NCBI RefSeq assembly: GCF_024584705.1
Contig: NZ_CP097384.1
Span: forward strand, 4,836,001 to 4,900,000
Source: Blastopirellula sp. J2-11
GTDB taxonomy: Bacteria > Planctomycetota > Planctomycetia > Pirellulales > Pirellulaceae
Direction of reading: 5' to 3'
Length of the DNA: 64,000 nt
Shown piece by piece: positions 34,673-45,475 of this stretch. The notes beneath the pieces were generated by a model, which had not been told where the DNA came from, ran no database searches, and saw nothing but the letters and a program-made list of their open reading frames with translations. Made by a program: the position numbers and the translations under genes. Every line of letters begins with the position of its first letter. The stretch's first letter is position 1.

Positions 34673-36121
34673 GTGTCAACTTTCAATCGACGTACATTCC
34701 TTCAATCAACCGCTGCTGGAGCCGGTCTGATTCTCACAGGAACCGCCGCTTCAGGAGCCGTTCAAGGCGCCAATGATCGGGTTCGCATCGCCGTGGCCGG
34801 CTTAAACGGCCGAGGCAAAGCCCACATCGGAGGCTGGACTGGCCAAGAGAATGTCGAAATCGCCTATCTGATCGATCCCGATGAAAAAGTTTTGGCCGGC
34901 GCGATCAAAAGCGTGCAAGCCAAAGTTGGCGGAAAGTACAAAGTGAAAGGTGTCCGTGACGTTCGCGAAGCGTTGGACGACCCGAATCTAGATGCGATTT
35001 CGATCGCCACGCCGAACCATTGGCATTCGCTGATGACCATCTGGGCGGCCCAAGCCGGCAAACATGTCTACGTAGAAAAGCCGATGAGCCATGATGTGGC
35101 CGAAGGCCGCGTCGCCGTCGAAGCCCAAAAGAAACATGGCGTCGTTATCCAGCACGGCACGCAGAGACGGAGTGACGCCAAGATCGCCGGTCTGCACGAA
35201 GCGATTCAAGCCGGTAAGTGGGGCAAGCTGAAGATCGCGTACGGTTACTGCTGCAAGCCGCGCGGCGGCATCGGCGACAAGTCGATCTCGCAACCGCCGG
35301 AAAATTTAGATTGGAACCTGTGGCGCGGCCCGGCCGACATCACCGACTACCACGGCAACTATCACACCTATAACTGGCACTGGTTCTGGAAGACCGGAAA
35401 CGGCGATCTCAATAATCAGGGCACCCATCAATTGGACGTGGCGCGGTGGGCGATCGATAAAGATCAAACCCATCCCATTCGCACCATGGCGATCGGCGGG
35501 CGTTTCCAATGGGACGACCAAGGGGAAACCCCCAACACCATGTTCGCGATGGCCGAGTACCCCAACGGCCAGCATGTGTTTTTCAACGTTCGCAACGTGA
35601 ATTACAAGGGATACGAGCATCAAGTCGAGAACGAATACTACTTTGAAGACGGCGGTCGTATCGTTCGCGGCGTCTACTATCCCAAGGGAAGCGACAAGGG
35701 AGAAAAAGTAAGCGTGGAAAACGGCAAAGTCACGCCCGGCGGAAACTGGGGCAGCTTTATCGCCGCGGTCCGCGCCAACGACCCCAGCATGGCCAACGGC
35801 AACGTCGAAGACGCCCATAACGCTTGCGTGCTTGGACACCTGATGAACAACTCGTATCGCTTAGGCGAAGAGGCGCCGTTCAATGAGAAAACAGGCAAGT
35901 TTGGCGACAATGCCGACGCCGCCGAACATTTCGGTCGTCTGCACGACATCATGTCGAAGGGCGTAGGCGTGAAAGACAGCGCCAAATACGTCGTCGGTCC
36001 GATGCTTACGTTCGATCCGGAGACGGAACGGCACACCGGCGACCACGCCGCTGACGCCAACGCGCTCCTCAAGGACTCGGACCGCAAGGGTTTTGAGATT
36101 CCGAACGCTGCGAACGCGTAA
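34673..36121 (+). CDS. Tat-exported Gfo/Idh/MocA family oxidoreductase
   Basis: A 482-residue NAD(P)-dependent sugar oxidoreductase-like protein. The start is GTG at 34673. A twin-arginine signal (FNRRTFLQSTAAGAG) ends near residue 32, so the protein is exported folded, probably with its cofactor. The Rossmann part begins VRIAVAGLNGRG and contains the family's EKPMSHD motif; the C-terminal alpha/beta domain includes WHWFWKTGNGDLNNQGTHQLDVARW, holding conserved His and Asp residues. Exported members of this family are numerous in planctomycetes and are linked to polysaccharide breakdown. Substrate unknown. A strong terminator follows at 36138. Confidence 0.92.
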   Translation: MSTFNRRTFLQSTAAGAGLILTGTAASGAVQGANDRVRIAVAGLNGRGKAHIGGWTGQENVEIAYLIDPDEKVLAGAIKSVQAKVGGKYKVKGVRDVREALDDPNLDAISIATPNHWHSLMTIWAAQAGKHVYVEKPMSHDVAEGRVAVEAQKKHGVVIQHGTQRRSDAKIAGLHEAIQAGKWGKLKIAYGYCCKPRGGIGDKSISQPPENLDWNLWRGPADITDYHGNYHTYNWHWFWKTGNGDLNNQGTHQLDVARWAIDKDQTHPIRTMAIGGRFQWDDQGETPNTMFAMAEYPNGQHVFFNVRNVNYKGYEHQVENEYYFEDGGRIVRGVYYPKGSDKGEKVSVENGKVTPGGNWGSFIAAVRANDPSMANGNVEDAHNACVLGHLMNNSYRLGEEAPFNEKTGKFGDNADAAEHFGRLHDIMSKGVGVKDSAKYVVGPMLTFDPETERHTGDHAADANALLKDSDRKGFEIPNAANA

Positions 36122-36137
36122 CGAATCGCATTGGTTG

Positions 36138-36172
36138 ACAGACGCCAAACGATCGCTTTGGCGTCTGTTTTT
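36138..36172 (+). terminator. Terminator of the Gfo/Idh gene
   Basis: A perfect 12-bp stem, ACAGACGCCAAA (36138-36149) with TTTGGCGTCTGT (36157-36168), a seven-base loop and a T run. Confidence 0.9.
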
Positions 36173-36254
36173 GCGTCGTGATCGGAATCGCCCGTTAGAA
36201 GAGAAACCAGAGGGCCCAACAGTCTGGCAATGCGGCCCGTTCCCCTCAGCGCAC

Positions 36255-36288
36255 AAAAAAAGCTCGCCACATTGGGCGAGCTTTTTTT
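36255..36288 (-). terminator. Terminator of aceF, bidirectional
   Basis: A 14-bp stem formed by seven A then GCTCGCC (36255-36268), against GGCGAGC and seven T (36275-36288), loop of six. It can act on both strands between the convergent Gfo/Idh and aceF genes. Confidence 0.88.
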
Positions 36289-36308
36289 AGTCTTGAATTC
36301 AACGCAAA

Positions 36309-37724
36309 CTACGGAGCCAGCAACAGCCGGCTCGGCGCTTCCAGATAAGTCTTGATCTCGTTCAGGAAGCGAGCGGCCGTTGCTCCGTCGACTAGGCGAT
36401 GGTCGTACGACAGGCTCAGCGGCATCATCATTCGCGGCACGATCTGGTCGTTGACCACGACCGGCAGCTTGCGTGAGCGGCCGACCAACAGGATCGCGAC
36501 TTCGGGGACGTTGATGATCGGGGTCGAATAAGTTCCGCCGATCGCGCCCAGGTTGCTGATGGTGAACGTGCCGCCGCGGATTTGGTCCATGCTGAAGGTC
36601 CCGCCGCGAACATCGGCGGCGAGCTTTTGGACATCGCGAGCGAGTTCCGGAATGGCCAATCGATCAGCGTTGCGAATGTTCGGCACGACCAAACCGCGTT
36701 CCGAATCAACGGCGATGCCGACGTTGACGTATTCTTTGTAAACAACCTGGTTGTTTTCCATGTCGATCAATGCGTTGATCGACGGATTGTTCCGCAGCGC
36801 CAGCGCGACCGCTTTAACCAGGAACGCCATCGACGTCAGTTTGACGCCGGCCGACGCGTAGTCATCTTTGCTCTGCTGACGAAGCGCTTCGAGCGCGGTG
36901 ACGTCGGCGTCGTCAAAGTTGGTGACCCGCGGAGCGGTGGTCCACGACATCACCATTTGATTGGCGATCGTCTTGCGGATCTTCGCCATCTTTTCGATGC
37001 GAACCGGGCCGTAGGCGTCTTCGCCTTGTTCACCGGGCGGAGTGACCGACGGCGGCGCCATCGGCTTGTCGGCCTTGGGCGGAGCGACGGCGGTCAACGT
37101 TGCTGGGCCCCCTTGGCTCAGTTCGCGAACGGTCGCGAGAACATCATCACGCGTTACGCGCCCGTTGTTGCCGGTGCCGCGAACGCGACGCAGATCGACG
37201 CCCACTTCGCGAGCGAAGCGGCGAATCGCCGGACCCGCCGGAACGTCATCTTCTTGTTGATAAACCAGATCGGCCGACGAAGTTGTCGCGCGAGCAACCG
37301 GCGCTTCGTAGGTGACAGCCGGTTCTGGGGGCGGAGCTGGTTGGGAAGGGGCCGGCGCCGGTTTCGGCGGTTCGGCTTTGGGCGCCGCCGCTTTGGGGGC
37401 AGGCTCCGCTTTCTTGGCTTCGGCCTGGGGGGCTTCTTCCTTCTTCGGTGCTGGCGCCGGCTTCGATTCTTCCTTGGCGGCGCCTGTGGAAGCTTCGACC
37501 GAGATCAACGCACCGCCGATCGGCACTGCATCGCCTGTCTTCACATGAACTTTGGTCACTTTACCGGCGACGTTGGTCGGAATTTCGACCGTCGCTTTGT
37601 CCGTTTCCAGCTCCAGGATATTTTGATCCTTCGTGACGACGTCTCCTTCGGAGACGTAGACCGAAAGAATGTCGCCTGAATCAATGCCATCGCCCAGTTC
37701 GGGCAATTTAACTTCTGTCGCCAT
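36309..37724 (-). CDS. aceF: Pyruvate dehydrogenase E2 (dihydrolipoamide acetyltransferase)
   Basis: A 471-residue core subunit of the pyruvate dehydrogenase complex. A single lipoyl domain (1-76) has the lipoylated Lys43 in [10 protein letters not shown] long Ala/Pro/Lys-rich linker follows (about 80-150), then the peripheral-subunit-binding domain (about 160-200; [20 protein letters not shown]) and the catalytic domain (about 235-471) with the active-site motif DHRLVDG. E. coli AceF has three lipoyl domains; one is common elsewhere. It lies 53 bp downstream of the E1 gene and likely shares its transcript, ending at the hairpin 36255-36288. Confidence 0.96.
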   Translation of the reverse strand: MATEVKLPELGDGIDSGDILSVYVSEGDVVTKDQNILELETDKATVEIPTNVAGKVTKVHVKTGDAVPIGGALISVEASTGAAKEESKPAPAPKKEEAPQAEAKKAEPAPKAAAPKAEPPKPAPAPSQPAPPPEPAVTYEAPVARATTSSADLVYQQEDDVPAGPAIRRFAREVGVDLRRVRGTGNNGRVTRDDVLATVRELSQGGPATLTAVAPPKADKPMAPPSVTPPGEQGEDAYGPVRIEKMAKIRKTIANQMVMSWTTAPRVTNFDDADVTALEALRQQSKDDYASAGVKLTSMAFLVKAVALALRNNPSINALIDMENNQVVYKEYVNVGIAVDSERGLVVPNIRNADRLAIPELARDVQKLAADVRGGTFSMDQIRGGTFTISNLGAIGGTYSTPIINVPEVAILLVGRSRKLPVVVNDQIVPRMMMPLSLSYDHRLVDGATAARFLNEIKTYLEAPSRLLLAP

Positions 37725-37777
37725 GATGCTGCTCCGGCGGAGTCGATATCGATTTATAAGGAGTGCGCGAGGGTCGC

Positions 37778-40495
37778 CTACGCAAAGTAGGGATCGACCT
37801 TTTCGGGATTGTAGTCGAGGTCTTTGATCGCTTTGGCGACCTTCTTGGCGTCGACTTTCCCTTCGCGAAACAATTGGTACAAAGTGGCGATCACCACCGA
37901 GGCCGAGTCGATCTCGAAGTGACGGCGAAGCGCTTCACGCGTTTCGCTGCGCCCCATGCCGTCGGTGCCAAGCACCAACATCGAGCCCGGCAGGTAATCA
38001 CGAATCTGTTCGGGCAAAGCTCGCACGTTGTCGCTGGACGCGATGAACGGGCCTTGGACCCCTTCCATCACTTCTTCCAGGTACGACTTACGCGGCGTTT
38101 CCAACGGGTGAAGCATGTTCCAGCGTTGGCAAGCGTGGGCGTCGCGACGCAGTTCGGTATAGCTGGTGACGCTCCAGACGTCGCTGGAGATGTTGTATTT
38201 GTCGGCCAGGATCTGCTGAGCGTCGAGGACGCAACGCAGGATTGGTCCGCTGCCGAACAACTGCACGCGGGTCTTGCCTTTGCTCGCATCAAGCGAGTTG
38301 AACTTGTAGATGCCGCGAACAATGCCTTCTTCGGCGCCTTCCGGCATCGCCGGCATCGCGTAGTTTTCGTTGCCGATGGTGATGTAGTAGATCGCGGTTT
38401 CGCCGTCGACATACATCTTTTTCATGCCGTCAAAGATCAACACGGTCGTTTCGTAGGCGAACGCCGGGTCAAATGAGCGGACCGTCGGAAACGCGATCGC
38501 ATTCAAGTGGCTGTGGCCATCTTGATGCTGCAAACCTTCGCCGTTCAACGTGGTTCGTCCCGCGGTGCCGCCGAGCATGAAGCCCTTGGCGCGAGTATCG
38601 GCGGCGGCCCAAATCAGGTCGCCGACACGTTGGAAGCCGAACATCGAGTAGTAGATGAAGAACGGCACCATGTTGATACCGTGCTGACAATACGAATTGC
38701 CCGCCGCGATGAACGATGACATCGAGCCTGCTTCGGTGATTCCTTCTTCCAGAATCTGGCCATCTTTGGCTTCCTTGTAGAACATCAACTGATCGGAGTC
38801 GACCGGTTCGTACAATTGGCCGCCGTGGGCGTAAATACCGATCTGGCGGAACATCCCTTCCATACCGAAGGTGCGCGATTCATCTGGGACGATCGGCACG
38901 ATGTTCTTGCCAATGTTTTTGTCTTTGACCAACTTGCTGAGCAGACGGACAAAGCCCATCGTCGTCGACAGCTCTTTGCCGCCGCTATCGCCGAGAAACT
39001 CTTGGTAGTCGTCCAGCGACGGAACTTCCATCGTAGGGCAAGTCGTCGGACGCGTCGGCATGAACCCGCCCAGCGCTTCGCGGCGCTTGACCAGGTATTT
39101 CATTTCGGCGCTTCCCTCCGGCGGACGATAGAACGGGGCTTTCACCACCTCTTCGTCCGAGATCGGAATGCTGAAACGGGTACGGAACTCGGCGAGTTCT
39201 TTCTCGTTCAGCTTCTTCTGGTTGTGGGTGACGTTGCGGCCTTCGCCCGCTTCGCCCAGGCCGTAACCCTTGACCGTTTTGGCCAAAATGACGGTCGGTT
39301 TCGAAGTGCATTCGACCGCCGCTTTGTAAGCGGAGTAGACCTTTTCGGGATCATGACCGCCGCGAACCATTTTCTCCAGACGTTCGTCGGAGTAGTTTTT
39401 CACCAGCTCGAGCAGTTCTGGATACTTGCCGAAGAAGTGCTCGCGAATGTAGGAGCCCGGCATGACGACGTATTTTTGGTACTGGCCGTCGACCACTTCT
39501 TCCATCCGCTTGAGCAGCAAACCCGATTGATCGGCTTCGAGCAACGGATCCCAGTCGCTTCCCCAGATAACTTTGACCACGTTCCAGCCGGCGCCGCGGA
39601 AGACCGCTTCCAGCTCTTGAATGATCTTGCCGTTACCTCGGACCGGACCATCCAACCGCTGCAAATTGCAGTTGATGACCCAGGTCAGATTGTTCAAGCC
39701 TTCGCGAGCCGCCAGGCTGATCGCACCCAACGTCTCGGGCTCATCGCATTCGCCGTCACCCAGGAAGGCCCAAACGCGCGTGCCGTCGGTCTTCTTGATG
39801 CCGCGATCTTGCATGTAGCGGTTGAAGCGAGCCTGGTAAATCGAGCAGATCGGTCCCAAGCCCATCGACACCGTCGGGAATTCCCAGAAGTCGGGCATCA
39901 ACCACGGGTGCGGATAGGACGAAAGGCCTTTTTCGTCCTGCAGTTCGCGACGGAAGTTCTCCAGGTTCTTTTCGCTCAAGCGACCTTCGACAAAGGCGCG
40001 GGCATAGATGCCCGGCGAAGCGTGACCCTGGAAGTAAACTTGATCCCCTTCGTAGCCGCTGCTGCGACCGCGGAAGAAGTGATTGAACGCGACCTCGTAC
40101 AACGTCGCGGCCGATGCGTAGCTGGAGATGTGACCGCCGAGACCGCTAAAGTCACGATTGGCGCGAGTCACCATCGCCATGGCGTTCCAACGAATGACGC
40201 TCTTGATGCGGCGTTCAAATTCGCGGTTGCCTGGGTAAGCAGGCTGCTGATTCACATGAATCGTATTGATGTACGGCGTATTCGCCGCAAAGGGCAAATC
40301 GACGCCACGCGAGTGAGCGCGGTTCTCAAGCGCTGAGAGAAGATAGCGAACCCGTTCGCCCCCTTTGCTCTCAATGATGTAGTCGAGCGAGTCGAGCCAT
40401 TCTTTGGTCTCGTTCGGATCGATATCTTGCGAGTGAGCCGCCGGGTTATGTCGCAAAATGTTTTCTTCGGCGGGCATCAACTTGGCTTCTGCCAT
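37778..40495 (-). CDS. aceE: Pyruvate dehydrogenase E1, homodimeric type
   Basis: A 905-residue thiamine-diphosphate enzyme that decarboxylates pyruvate and acetylates the lipoyl group of E2. The start is the ATG at 40495, with GAGGA eight bases upstream; a longer in-frame start lacks support. The ThDP/Mg motif begins GDGECDEPE near 245 and ends with the Asn in [13 protein letters not shown]. The conserved start [14 protein letters not shown] and the later segment [17 protein letters not shown] are typical of the E. coli-like homodimeric E1. Length matches the family (about 890). It is the first gene of an E1-E2 unit, separated from lpdA by a terminator. Confidence 0.97.
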   Translation of the reverse strand: MAEAKLMPAEENILRHNPAAHSQDIDPNETKEWLDSLDYIIESKGGERVRYLLSALENRAHSRGVDLPFAANTPYINTIHVNQQPAYPGNREFERRIKSVIRWNAMAMVTRANRDFSGLGGHISSYASAATLYEVAFNHFFRGRSSGYEGDQVYFQGHASPGIYARAFVEGRLSEKNLENFRRELQDEKGLSSYPHPWLMPDFWEFPTVSMGLGPICSIYQARFNRYMQDRGIKKTDGTRVWAFLGDGECDEPETLGAISLAAREGLNNLTWVINCNLQRLDGPVRGNGKIIQELEAVFRGAGWNVVKVIWGSDWDPLLEADQSGLLLKRMEEVVDGQYQKYVVMPGSYIREHFFGKYPELLELVKNYSDERLEKMVRGGHDPEKVYSAYKAAVECTSKPTVILAKTVKGYGLGEAGEGRNVTHNQKKLNEKELAEFRTRFSIPISDEEVVKAPFYRPPEGSAEMKYLVKRREALGGFMPTRPTTCPTMEVPSLDDYQEFLGDSGGKELSTTMGFVRLLSKLVKDKNIGKNIVPIVPDESRTFGMEGMFRQIGIYAHGGQLYEPVDSDQLMFYKEAKDGQILEEGITEAGSMSSFIAAGNSYCQHGINMVPFFIYYSMFGFQRVGDLIWAAADTRAKGFMLGGTAGRTTLNGEGLQHQDGHSHLNAIAFPTVRSFDPAFAYETTVLIFDGMKKMYVDGETAIYYITIGNENYAMPAMPEGAEEGIVRGIYKFNSLDASKGKTRVQLFGSGPILRCVLDAQQILADKYNISSDVWSVTSYTELRRDAHACQRWNMLHPLETPRKSYLEEVMEGVQGPFIASSDNVRALPEQIRDYLPGSMLVLGTDGMGRSETREALRRHFEIDSASVVIATLYQLFREGKVDAKKVAKAIKDLDYNPEKVDPYFA

Positions 40496-40824
40496 TAAAT
40501 TTTCCTCGCTAGCACATGGAAACTGCGGAGGCGCCAACTTTGGGCGCCGCGACCGCCGGCATCTTCTTGGATGGCGGTAAATCGGATCCAGCAGTCGAAG
40601 TCGGGACAGACATCATCAACATCCGTCCCCGAATGAGTCACTAAGTATAGGCCGCACTTCAATTTGGACGCTAGACGGTGGCGGTAACCCCCGCTTGCGC
40701 CAGCGGCACAATCCACACAATCAGACGTTCCGGTATTCTCCGCCAGAACGCCTTCGCAGAAAAGGGCTCCGCCGAGAAATCGGGAGCCCCCGTTAATCCG
40801 ATACGACGTAACAACTTACGTCGC
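40496..40824. other. Region between aceE and lpdA
   Basis: About 329 bp without a gene. It holds the lpdA terminator (40760-40790) and should hold the promoter of aceE-aceF on the minus strand. No clear promoter consensus was recognised. Confidence 0.55.
40760..40790 (-). terminator. Terminator of lpdA
   Basis: On the minus strand GGGGCTCCC pairs with GGAGCCC across a short loop and is followed by TTTTC. It lies 35 bp past the lpdA stop, implying that lpdA and aceE-aceF are separate transcripts. Confidence 0.65.
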
Positions 40825-42249
40825 CTATCTCTTCGGCTTGTAAATCTCGGTCGCCGTTCCGAAAAAGACTTCGGCAGCATTCATGACAGTTTCGCTGAGC
40901 GTCGGGTGGGGGTGGATCGCAGAAGCGATGTCGCCCACTTCGGCTCGCATTTCAATTGCCAGGACCGCTTCGCCGATCAATTCGCCAGCGCCGGGGCCGA
41001 CAATACCGCAACCCAAGACCACCTTGGTAGTCGGATCGACGATCCATTTCGTCATCCCGTCCGAGCGACCCAGCGATTGGGCGCGACCACTAGCGGCCCA
41101 CGGGTACATCACGACTTCGACTTCGCGCCCCTCTTTTTTCGCCGCTTCTTCCATCAAACCGGCCCAGGCGATCTCCGGATCCGTGAAAATCACCGCCGGA
41201 ATAGCCGCCGGCTTGAATTCGACCGGATGACCAAGCAACGCTTCGATCGCAGTACGGCCCTCGTGCGTCGCTTTGTGGGCCAGCATTGGATCACCGGTCA
41301 CGTCGCCGATCGCCAACAATTTCGGGTCGCCAGTCTTCAGCTGGCTGTCGACTTCGATAAAGCCTCGCTTGTTGACGACGACCTTGGTGTTTTCGAGGCC
41401 GATTCCCTTGGTGTTCGGCCAACGTCCGATCGAAACCAGCACGCGATCGTACTGTTCGGTCCCAAACTTGGCTGGGCCTTCAAACGCGACTTCCACTTTG
41501 TCGCCGCGAATGCCGATCGAACCAACCTTGGTGTTCAGGTGCAAACGACCTTCAAACAAGCCTTCGATCCGCTTCTGCAGCGGCTTAACCAGGTTGCGAT
41601 CGGCGCCCGGCAGCAGGCCGTCGGTCAATTCAACCACGCTGACTTGGGTGCCCAACTGCGCGTAGACGCTTCCCATTTCGAGACCGATATAGCCGCCGCC
41701 GATGACCAGCATCGTTTCGGGGACTTCTTTCAGCTCCAGCGCGCCGGTTGAATCCATCACGCGATCCGAGTCAACCTGGAATGCCGGCGGCACGGCGGCG
41801 ACCGAACCGGTGGCGATCACGCAATGATCGAAGGTCAGCTTGCCCCCTTCCGGAATCGAAGGGCTGTCGCCGGTCAATTCCAGCGTGCCGCTATCGAGAA
41901 ACGTGCCGCGAGCTTGAATGATGGTGACGTTACGCCGCTTGGCGAGCTGCTTGAGACCGCCCGACATCGAGTCGATCACCTTGTTTTTGCGGGCGCGCAG
42001 TTTATCGAGATCTATCTGCGGAGCCCCAAAAGAGACCCCCCATTCGTCATGCAGGTCGTAGGTTTCGTCGATCACTTTGGCGACGTGAAGCAGGGCCTTC
42101 GAGGGAATACAACCTCGCAGCAAACAGGTCCCGCCGAGCTTCGGCTCCTGTTCGATCAAGGTGACTTCCATACCATGGTCGGCGGCGAGAAAGGCGGCGG
42201 CGTATCCGCCGGGACCACCCCCCAAAACAGCAAGCTGCGTGTGGCTCAT
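40825..42249 (-). CDS. lpdA: Dihydrolipoamide dehydrogenase (E3)
   Basis: A 474-residue flavoprotein disulfide reductase that re-oxidises dihydrolipoyl groups with NAD+. The FAD motif VLGGGPGGYAAA (about 8-19), the redox pair Cys42/Cys47 in GGTCLLRGCIPSK, the NAD motif VIGGGYIGLEMGS and the C-terminal His-Glu pair in HPHPTLSE are all present. Length is normal. It sits upstream of E1 and E2 on the same strand, so all three PDH genes are together, though a hairpin separates lpdA from aceE. E3 may also serve other 2-oxoacid dehydrogenases. Confidence 0.97.
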   Translation of the reverse strand: MSHTQLAVLGGGPGGYAAAFLAADHGMEVTLIEQEPKLGGTCLLRGCIPSKALLHVAKVIDETYDLHDEWGVSFGAPQIDLDKLRARKNKVIDSMSGGLKQLAKRRNVTIIQARGTFLDSGTLELTGDSPSIPEGGKLTFDHCVIATGSVAAVPPAFQVDSDRVMDSTGALELKEVPETMLVIGGGYIGLEMGSVYAQLGTQVSVVELTDGLLPGADRNLVKPLQKRIEGLFEGRLHLNTKVGSIGIRGDKVEVAFEGPAKFGTEQYDRVLVSIGRWPNTKGIGLENTKVVVNKRGFIEVDSQLKTGDPKLLAIGDVTGDPMLAHKATHEGRTAIEALLGHPVEFKPAAIPAVIFTDPEIAWAGLMEEAAKKEGREVEVVMYPWAASGRAQSLGRSDGMTKWIVDPTTKVVLGCGIVGPGAGELIGEAVLAIEMRAEVGDIASAIHPHPTLSETVMNAAEVFFGTATEIYKPKR

Positions 42250-42306
42250 GTCGGTTCTTTCAGCGCTTGTCTAACGATCGAGACGATGGCTCGATTGCTG
42301 GGACAT

Positions 42307-42349
42307 AAAAAAAGGGATTCTTCGATGTGGGTCACACCTAAAAATCCCT
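42307..42349 (-). terminator. Terminator of rpsD
   Basis: AGGGATT on the minus strand pairs with AATCCCT and is followed by seven T residues. It lies 38 bp past the rpsD stop. Confidence 0.75.
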
Positions 42350-42387
42350 GGAAAGCTCGTAATGACTTGGCGAATAAGTCGTCGCGG

Positions 42388-42996
42388 TTAGCGCGACATA
42401 AATTCGACCACCATGTTGACGTCTACCGGCAGGCTGACGTCTCCGGCCGTCGGAATCGAGTCGAACGAAGCCGACAACGTTTCCTGATCCGAGGATACGA
42501 ACTCAGCGACTTGGCTGCCGTTTTCGCCCAGAATGCTGCGATAGAGAATCTGCAGCTTCTCGCGATTACGGACGCTCACGACGTCGCCGGGACGCATCTG
42601 GAACGACGGCTTGTCGACCTTCGCGCCGTTCACCAGGAAGTGACCATGCACGATCCCTTGGCGAGCTTGCGGGCGGGTCAAAGCCATGCCGGAGCGACGG
42701 ACGACGTTATCAAGACGACGTTCGCACAGGACCAACAGCTGTTCGCCGGTGTTCCCCTTCATATGCTTCGCCATTTCGAAGTAACGACGCAACTGGCGTT
42801 CGCCCAGGCCGTAATAATGTTTGATCTTCTGCTTTTCCATCAACGCAGCGCCGTAGTTGGACGGGCGACGGGGACGGGTATGCATGCCAGGCGGAGTCGC
42901 ACGTCGATCATAACCTTTGATCGCGCCACGGTTCTCGTAGATCACGCCGCCCAAGCGACGATTAATCCTGGCCTTAGGACCTGTATAATGGCCCAT
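42388..42996 (-). CDS. rpsD: 30S ribosomal protein S4
   Basis: A 202-residue primary 16S rRNA-binding protein. The start is the ATG at 42996, with AGGAG at good spacing. Both halves of the family are clear: the N-terminal part with RRPSNYGAALMEKQKIKHYYG and the S4 RNA-binding domain RRLDNVVRRSGMALTRPQARQ...VNGAKVDKPSFQMRPGD. The zinc-binding cysteines of the C+ form are absent (GPKARINRR in place of a Cys-containing start), so this is a C-minus S4. It is not in an rpsK-rpoA type operon here but stands alone with its own terminator. Confidence 0.97.
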   Translation of the reverse strand: MGHYTGPKARINRRLGGVIYENRGAIKGYDRRATPPGMHTRPRRPSNYGAALMEKQKIKHYYGLGERQLRRYFEMAKHMKGNTGEQLLVLCERRLDNVVRRSGMALTRPQARQGIVHGHFLVNGAKVDKPSFQMRPGDVVSVRNREKLQILYRSILGENGSQVAEFVSSDQETLSASFDSIPTAGDVSLPVDVNMVVEFMSR

Positions 42997-43174
42997 CAAC
43001 TACTCCTGATAGCGGTTCGACAACGACCACGCAAGGCGATCGGAAGGTAAATTCGGTTCACTGCGGACGGGAACTCGGAGTTCTCCTGGCCTGACGGCGG
43101 GCCCACAGATAAACCGCATATCGTGCCACAAAGACTTCACCCTGGCAAGAGGCTCGACGCCCTTTTTGTCGACT

Positions 43175-44245
43175 TCACCCAAAGCGGCTGGAGATCTGCG
43201 GCAACTCGGGAGTAGAAAGGAGCCGATCGACGATCTCGCACGGCTCTCGGAAGACTTGCCATGATTTGTCCGGCAGGCTGTGAAATGCTCGGGCATATCG
43301 CGCCGGATGCGAGTTTTTGCCGCTTAAATCGCGGATATAGATCCGCTCGACCTGCTGCGGGAATTTGCGGGCGATTACGCCGTAGGTTTCCGGATCTTTT
43401 TCGCCTGAATCGCCGACCAGGACAAACTTGCGGCTCGGAAAAGTCTGCAAAATGTGCTTGATCGCTTTCCGCTTCCCCCACCGCCGGGCGATAAATAGCC
43501 GCAAAACGCTGGGATCGCGAAAGCGAATCGATTTCATATGAAATGTCCCGCCCGGCAAACCTTCGGACAGAAACAGCTCGGCCAGCGGCGAAAAAAGCTG
43601 CCACGGCGAAGAGGTCACGTAATGAAACGCAGCGCCCTGCCCTTCCCAGGCTTTGAACAGTTCAGTAACCCCCGGCACCGTCGTAAACTCTCGCAAGAAC
43701 GTATTGGCCAGCATCGCTTTGCGGGTCGCAACGTCGGTATGTTTTACGGTGTCGTCGATATCAGAAATAATCGACATTCCGGCATGTTCCAGCAGTTGGA
43801 TCCGAGCCGGAAACGATCGCTCATCTTCGGCGTCAATCACCAATTGAAACGGCAGAAAGTCACCGACAGCGCTTGCTTCGAGATACGACTCGACTTCTTC
43901 GCGATCGATCTCAATTTTGCCGCGAAACTGCCCATTTTTGCCGGAACGCTCTCGCAATCGATAGCGCCGCTGGCCGATCTCGACGACAATCTGCTTGCCG
44001 CGATGCTTGTAGACGGTAAAACCCAAAATCCGCTGCTGAAAGATCTCGGTTTGCAGATCTTCTGGGGTCGCATCCATCAACCGCGCCAATAGACGCAACA
44101 TGATCCACCGCGGCAGATTGTCGGGGACCTTTTCAAAGATACAGCCATGAACTTCCACAACCCAGCGTCTGCCGTCGGCAGACGGGTAACCGTAGGTAGG
44201 ATAGACCACCACCGACTGACTGGTGGTTAAGTCTGTTACGGCCAT
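43175..44245 (-). CDS. App1-like (DUF2183) phosphatase domain protein
   Basis: A 356-residue protein. The catalytic domain (about 155-325) has the HAD-type nucleophile motif DIDDT (162-166) and later VGDSGEKDPETYG, the signature of the App1/DUF2183 phosphatidate phosphatase domain known from yeast. The N-terminal half (about 10-150) is a beta-rich domain with no confident family. I use the ATG of MAVTDLTT at 44245; an in-frame ATG 15 bp upstream is possible. A lipid or other phosphate monoester is the likely substrate. There is no signal peptide. It appears to be a single gene between rpsD and the cytochrome peroxidase. Confidence 0.82.
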   Translation of the reverse strand: MAVTDLTTSQSVVVYPTYGYPSADGRRWVVEVHGCIFEKVPDNLPRWIMLRLLARLMDATPEDLQTEIFQQRILGFTVYKHRGKQIVVEIGQRRYRLRERSGKNGQFRGKIEIDREEVESYLEASAVGDFLPFQLVIDAEDERSFPARIQLLEHAGMSIISDIDDTVKHTDVATRKAMLANTFLREFTTVPGVTELFKAWEGQGAAFHYVTSSPWQLFSPLAELFLSEGLPGGTFHMKSIRFRDPSVLRLFIARRWGKRKAIKHILQTFPSRKFVLVGDSGEKDPETYGVIARKFPQQVERIYIRDLSGKNSHPARYARAFHSLPDKSWQVFREPCEIVDRLLSTPELPQISSRFG

Positions 44246-44416
44246 GTCGTCTGGCTGCATGACGACGCTCCGCTCTAGCGGAGACCCAATACTAGCAAAG
44301 ATTTACGTTCAAATTCCGCTCGGTATTGTAGCGAAGATTCGTAACGGCGGAAAACGATTCCGGCTAAATTGCCCAGATTCCGCCAAAGCTTCACGCTCTC
44401 GCGACAATTTCTCTTT

Positions 44417-45415
44417 TTACGGCGAGTTTGGCGGCAAATCTATCCCAGGCGCCGACTCCCCGTTGGGATAGGTTCGACTGCGAAGCCCTGCTCGCAGGAA
44501 ATAGAGCAGGTCCGCTTTCTCCTCGCGGGTCAACTTCAGAGGTCGCATGCGAACATCGAGTCCGGCGCGCTGATTTCCGCCGCGATCGTAATATTCCACG
44601 ACATCCTTTAGGGTCGCTATACTTCCATCGTGCATATAAGGAGCCGTTCGCTCTAGATCTCTCAGCATGGGAGTGCGGATCCTTTGGGGCTCCGCTCCTA
44701 TGCCGGTATCGTGCAACTGATGATCGGTCAGCACTTTGGCGATATGACAGTCGCCGCAATTCGCGCGGGAGAAAAAAACGCTCGATCCGCGCGACATTTG
44801 GTCATCCATCGCGGTCGCTCGCCCGTTGCGGAACAAATCATACGGGGTCTCGGCCGCCAACAATGTTCGCTCAAAAGCGGCGATCGCCTGGGCGATGCGC
44901 TGCGCCGTCACGGGTCCTGCAAAAGCAGCCTGAAACTGCGCCGCATAGGTTGAATCGGCCGCGAGGCGCTTCTCCAAGTCCATGAGGTCCATGTCCATCT
45001 CGACCCGATTTTGAATCGGCTCGAGCGCTTGATCTTCCAGCGTTTTCGCCCGACCATCCCAAAACAACGAGTGCTGCAAGCCGGTGTTGATAATCGACGG
45101 CGGATTGCGTTCTCCCAGCCGACCTGCAACTCCCAGGGCGAGCGGAGTTGCGATCGACCAGCCATGCTCCGGATCGTGACATGAAGAGCAGCTGATCGAG
45201 CGATCCCGCGAGAGCTGCGGGTCGAAAAACAATCGCCGCCCCAACTCTACCTTGTCCGGCGTGATCGGATTGTCAGGCGGCACACGCACCCAATCGAGAC
45301 CCAGCGGCACATCCGCGAGAAAATCATCGGCGGCCGCGCTGCGCTGCAGCGTGAGCAAGAGAAAGAACAAGATGAGCGTGCGGAGGATCATAGGCAGGAC
45401 GCGAGGAGAGGACAT
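44417..45415 (-). CDS. Dihaem cytochrome c peroxidase (MauG/CcpA family)
   Basis: A 332-residue periplasmic enzyme that reduces hydrogen peroxide with electrons from c-type cytochromes, or performs a related oxidation. A signal peptide covers residues 1-29. Two haem-binding CxxCH motifs are present: CSSCH (76-80) and CGDCH (220-224). The family segment PSIINTGLQHSLFWDGRAKTL... lies between them, and TPMLRDLERTAPYMHDGSI holds the distal Met/His region. Length is normal. It is divergent from the amidase with only 60 bp between starts. Without tests, peroxidase and MauG-like activity cannot be told apart. Confidence 0.92.
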   Translation of the reverse strand: MSSPRVLPMILRTLILFFLLLTLQRSAAADDFLADVPLGLDWVRVPPDNPITPDKVELGRRLFFDPQLSRDRSISCSSCHDPEHGWSIATPLALGVAGRLGERNPPSIINTGLQHSLFWDGRAKTLEDQALEPIQNRVEMDMDLMDLEKRLAADSTYAAQFQAAFAGPVTAQRIAQAIAAFERTLLAAETPYDLFRNGRATAMDDQMSRGSSVFFSRANCGDCHIAKVLTDHQLHDTGIGAEPQRIRTPMLRDLERTAPYMHDGSIATLKDVVEYYDRGGNQRAGLDVRMRPLKLTREEKADLLYFLRAGLRSRTYPNGESAPGIDLPPNSP

Positions 45416-45475
45416 CGTCTATCATACAGCGAACCGACGATCCCGACCTTGTTGTTTTTCTCGAGTTTTCGCCCT

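Noticed and set aside
36582-37679. A 365-codon plus-strand frame
   Set aside because: Antisense to aceF; its Phe/Arg/Gly runs mirror the Ala/Pro/Lys linker of E2.
38816-40336. A 506-codon open frame on the plus strand
   Set aside because: It lies wholly antisense to aceE, and its composition is that of a reverse-frame shadow of a high-GC3 gene.
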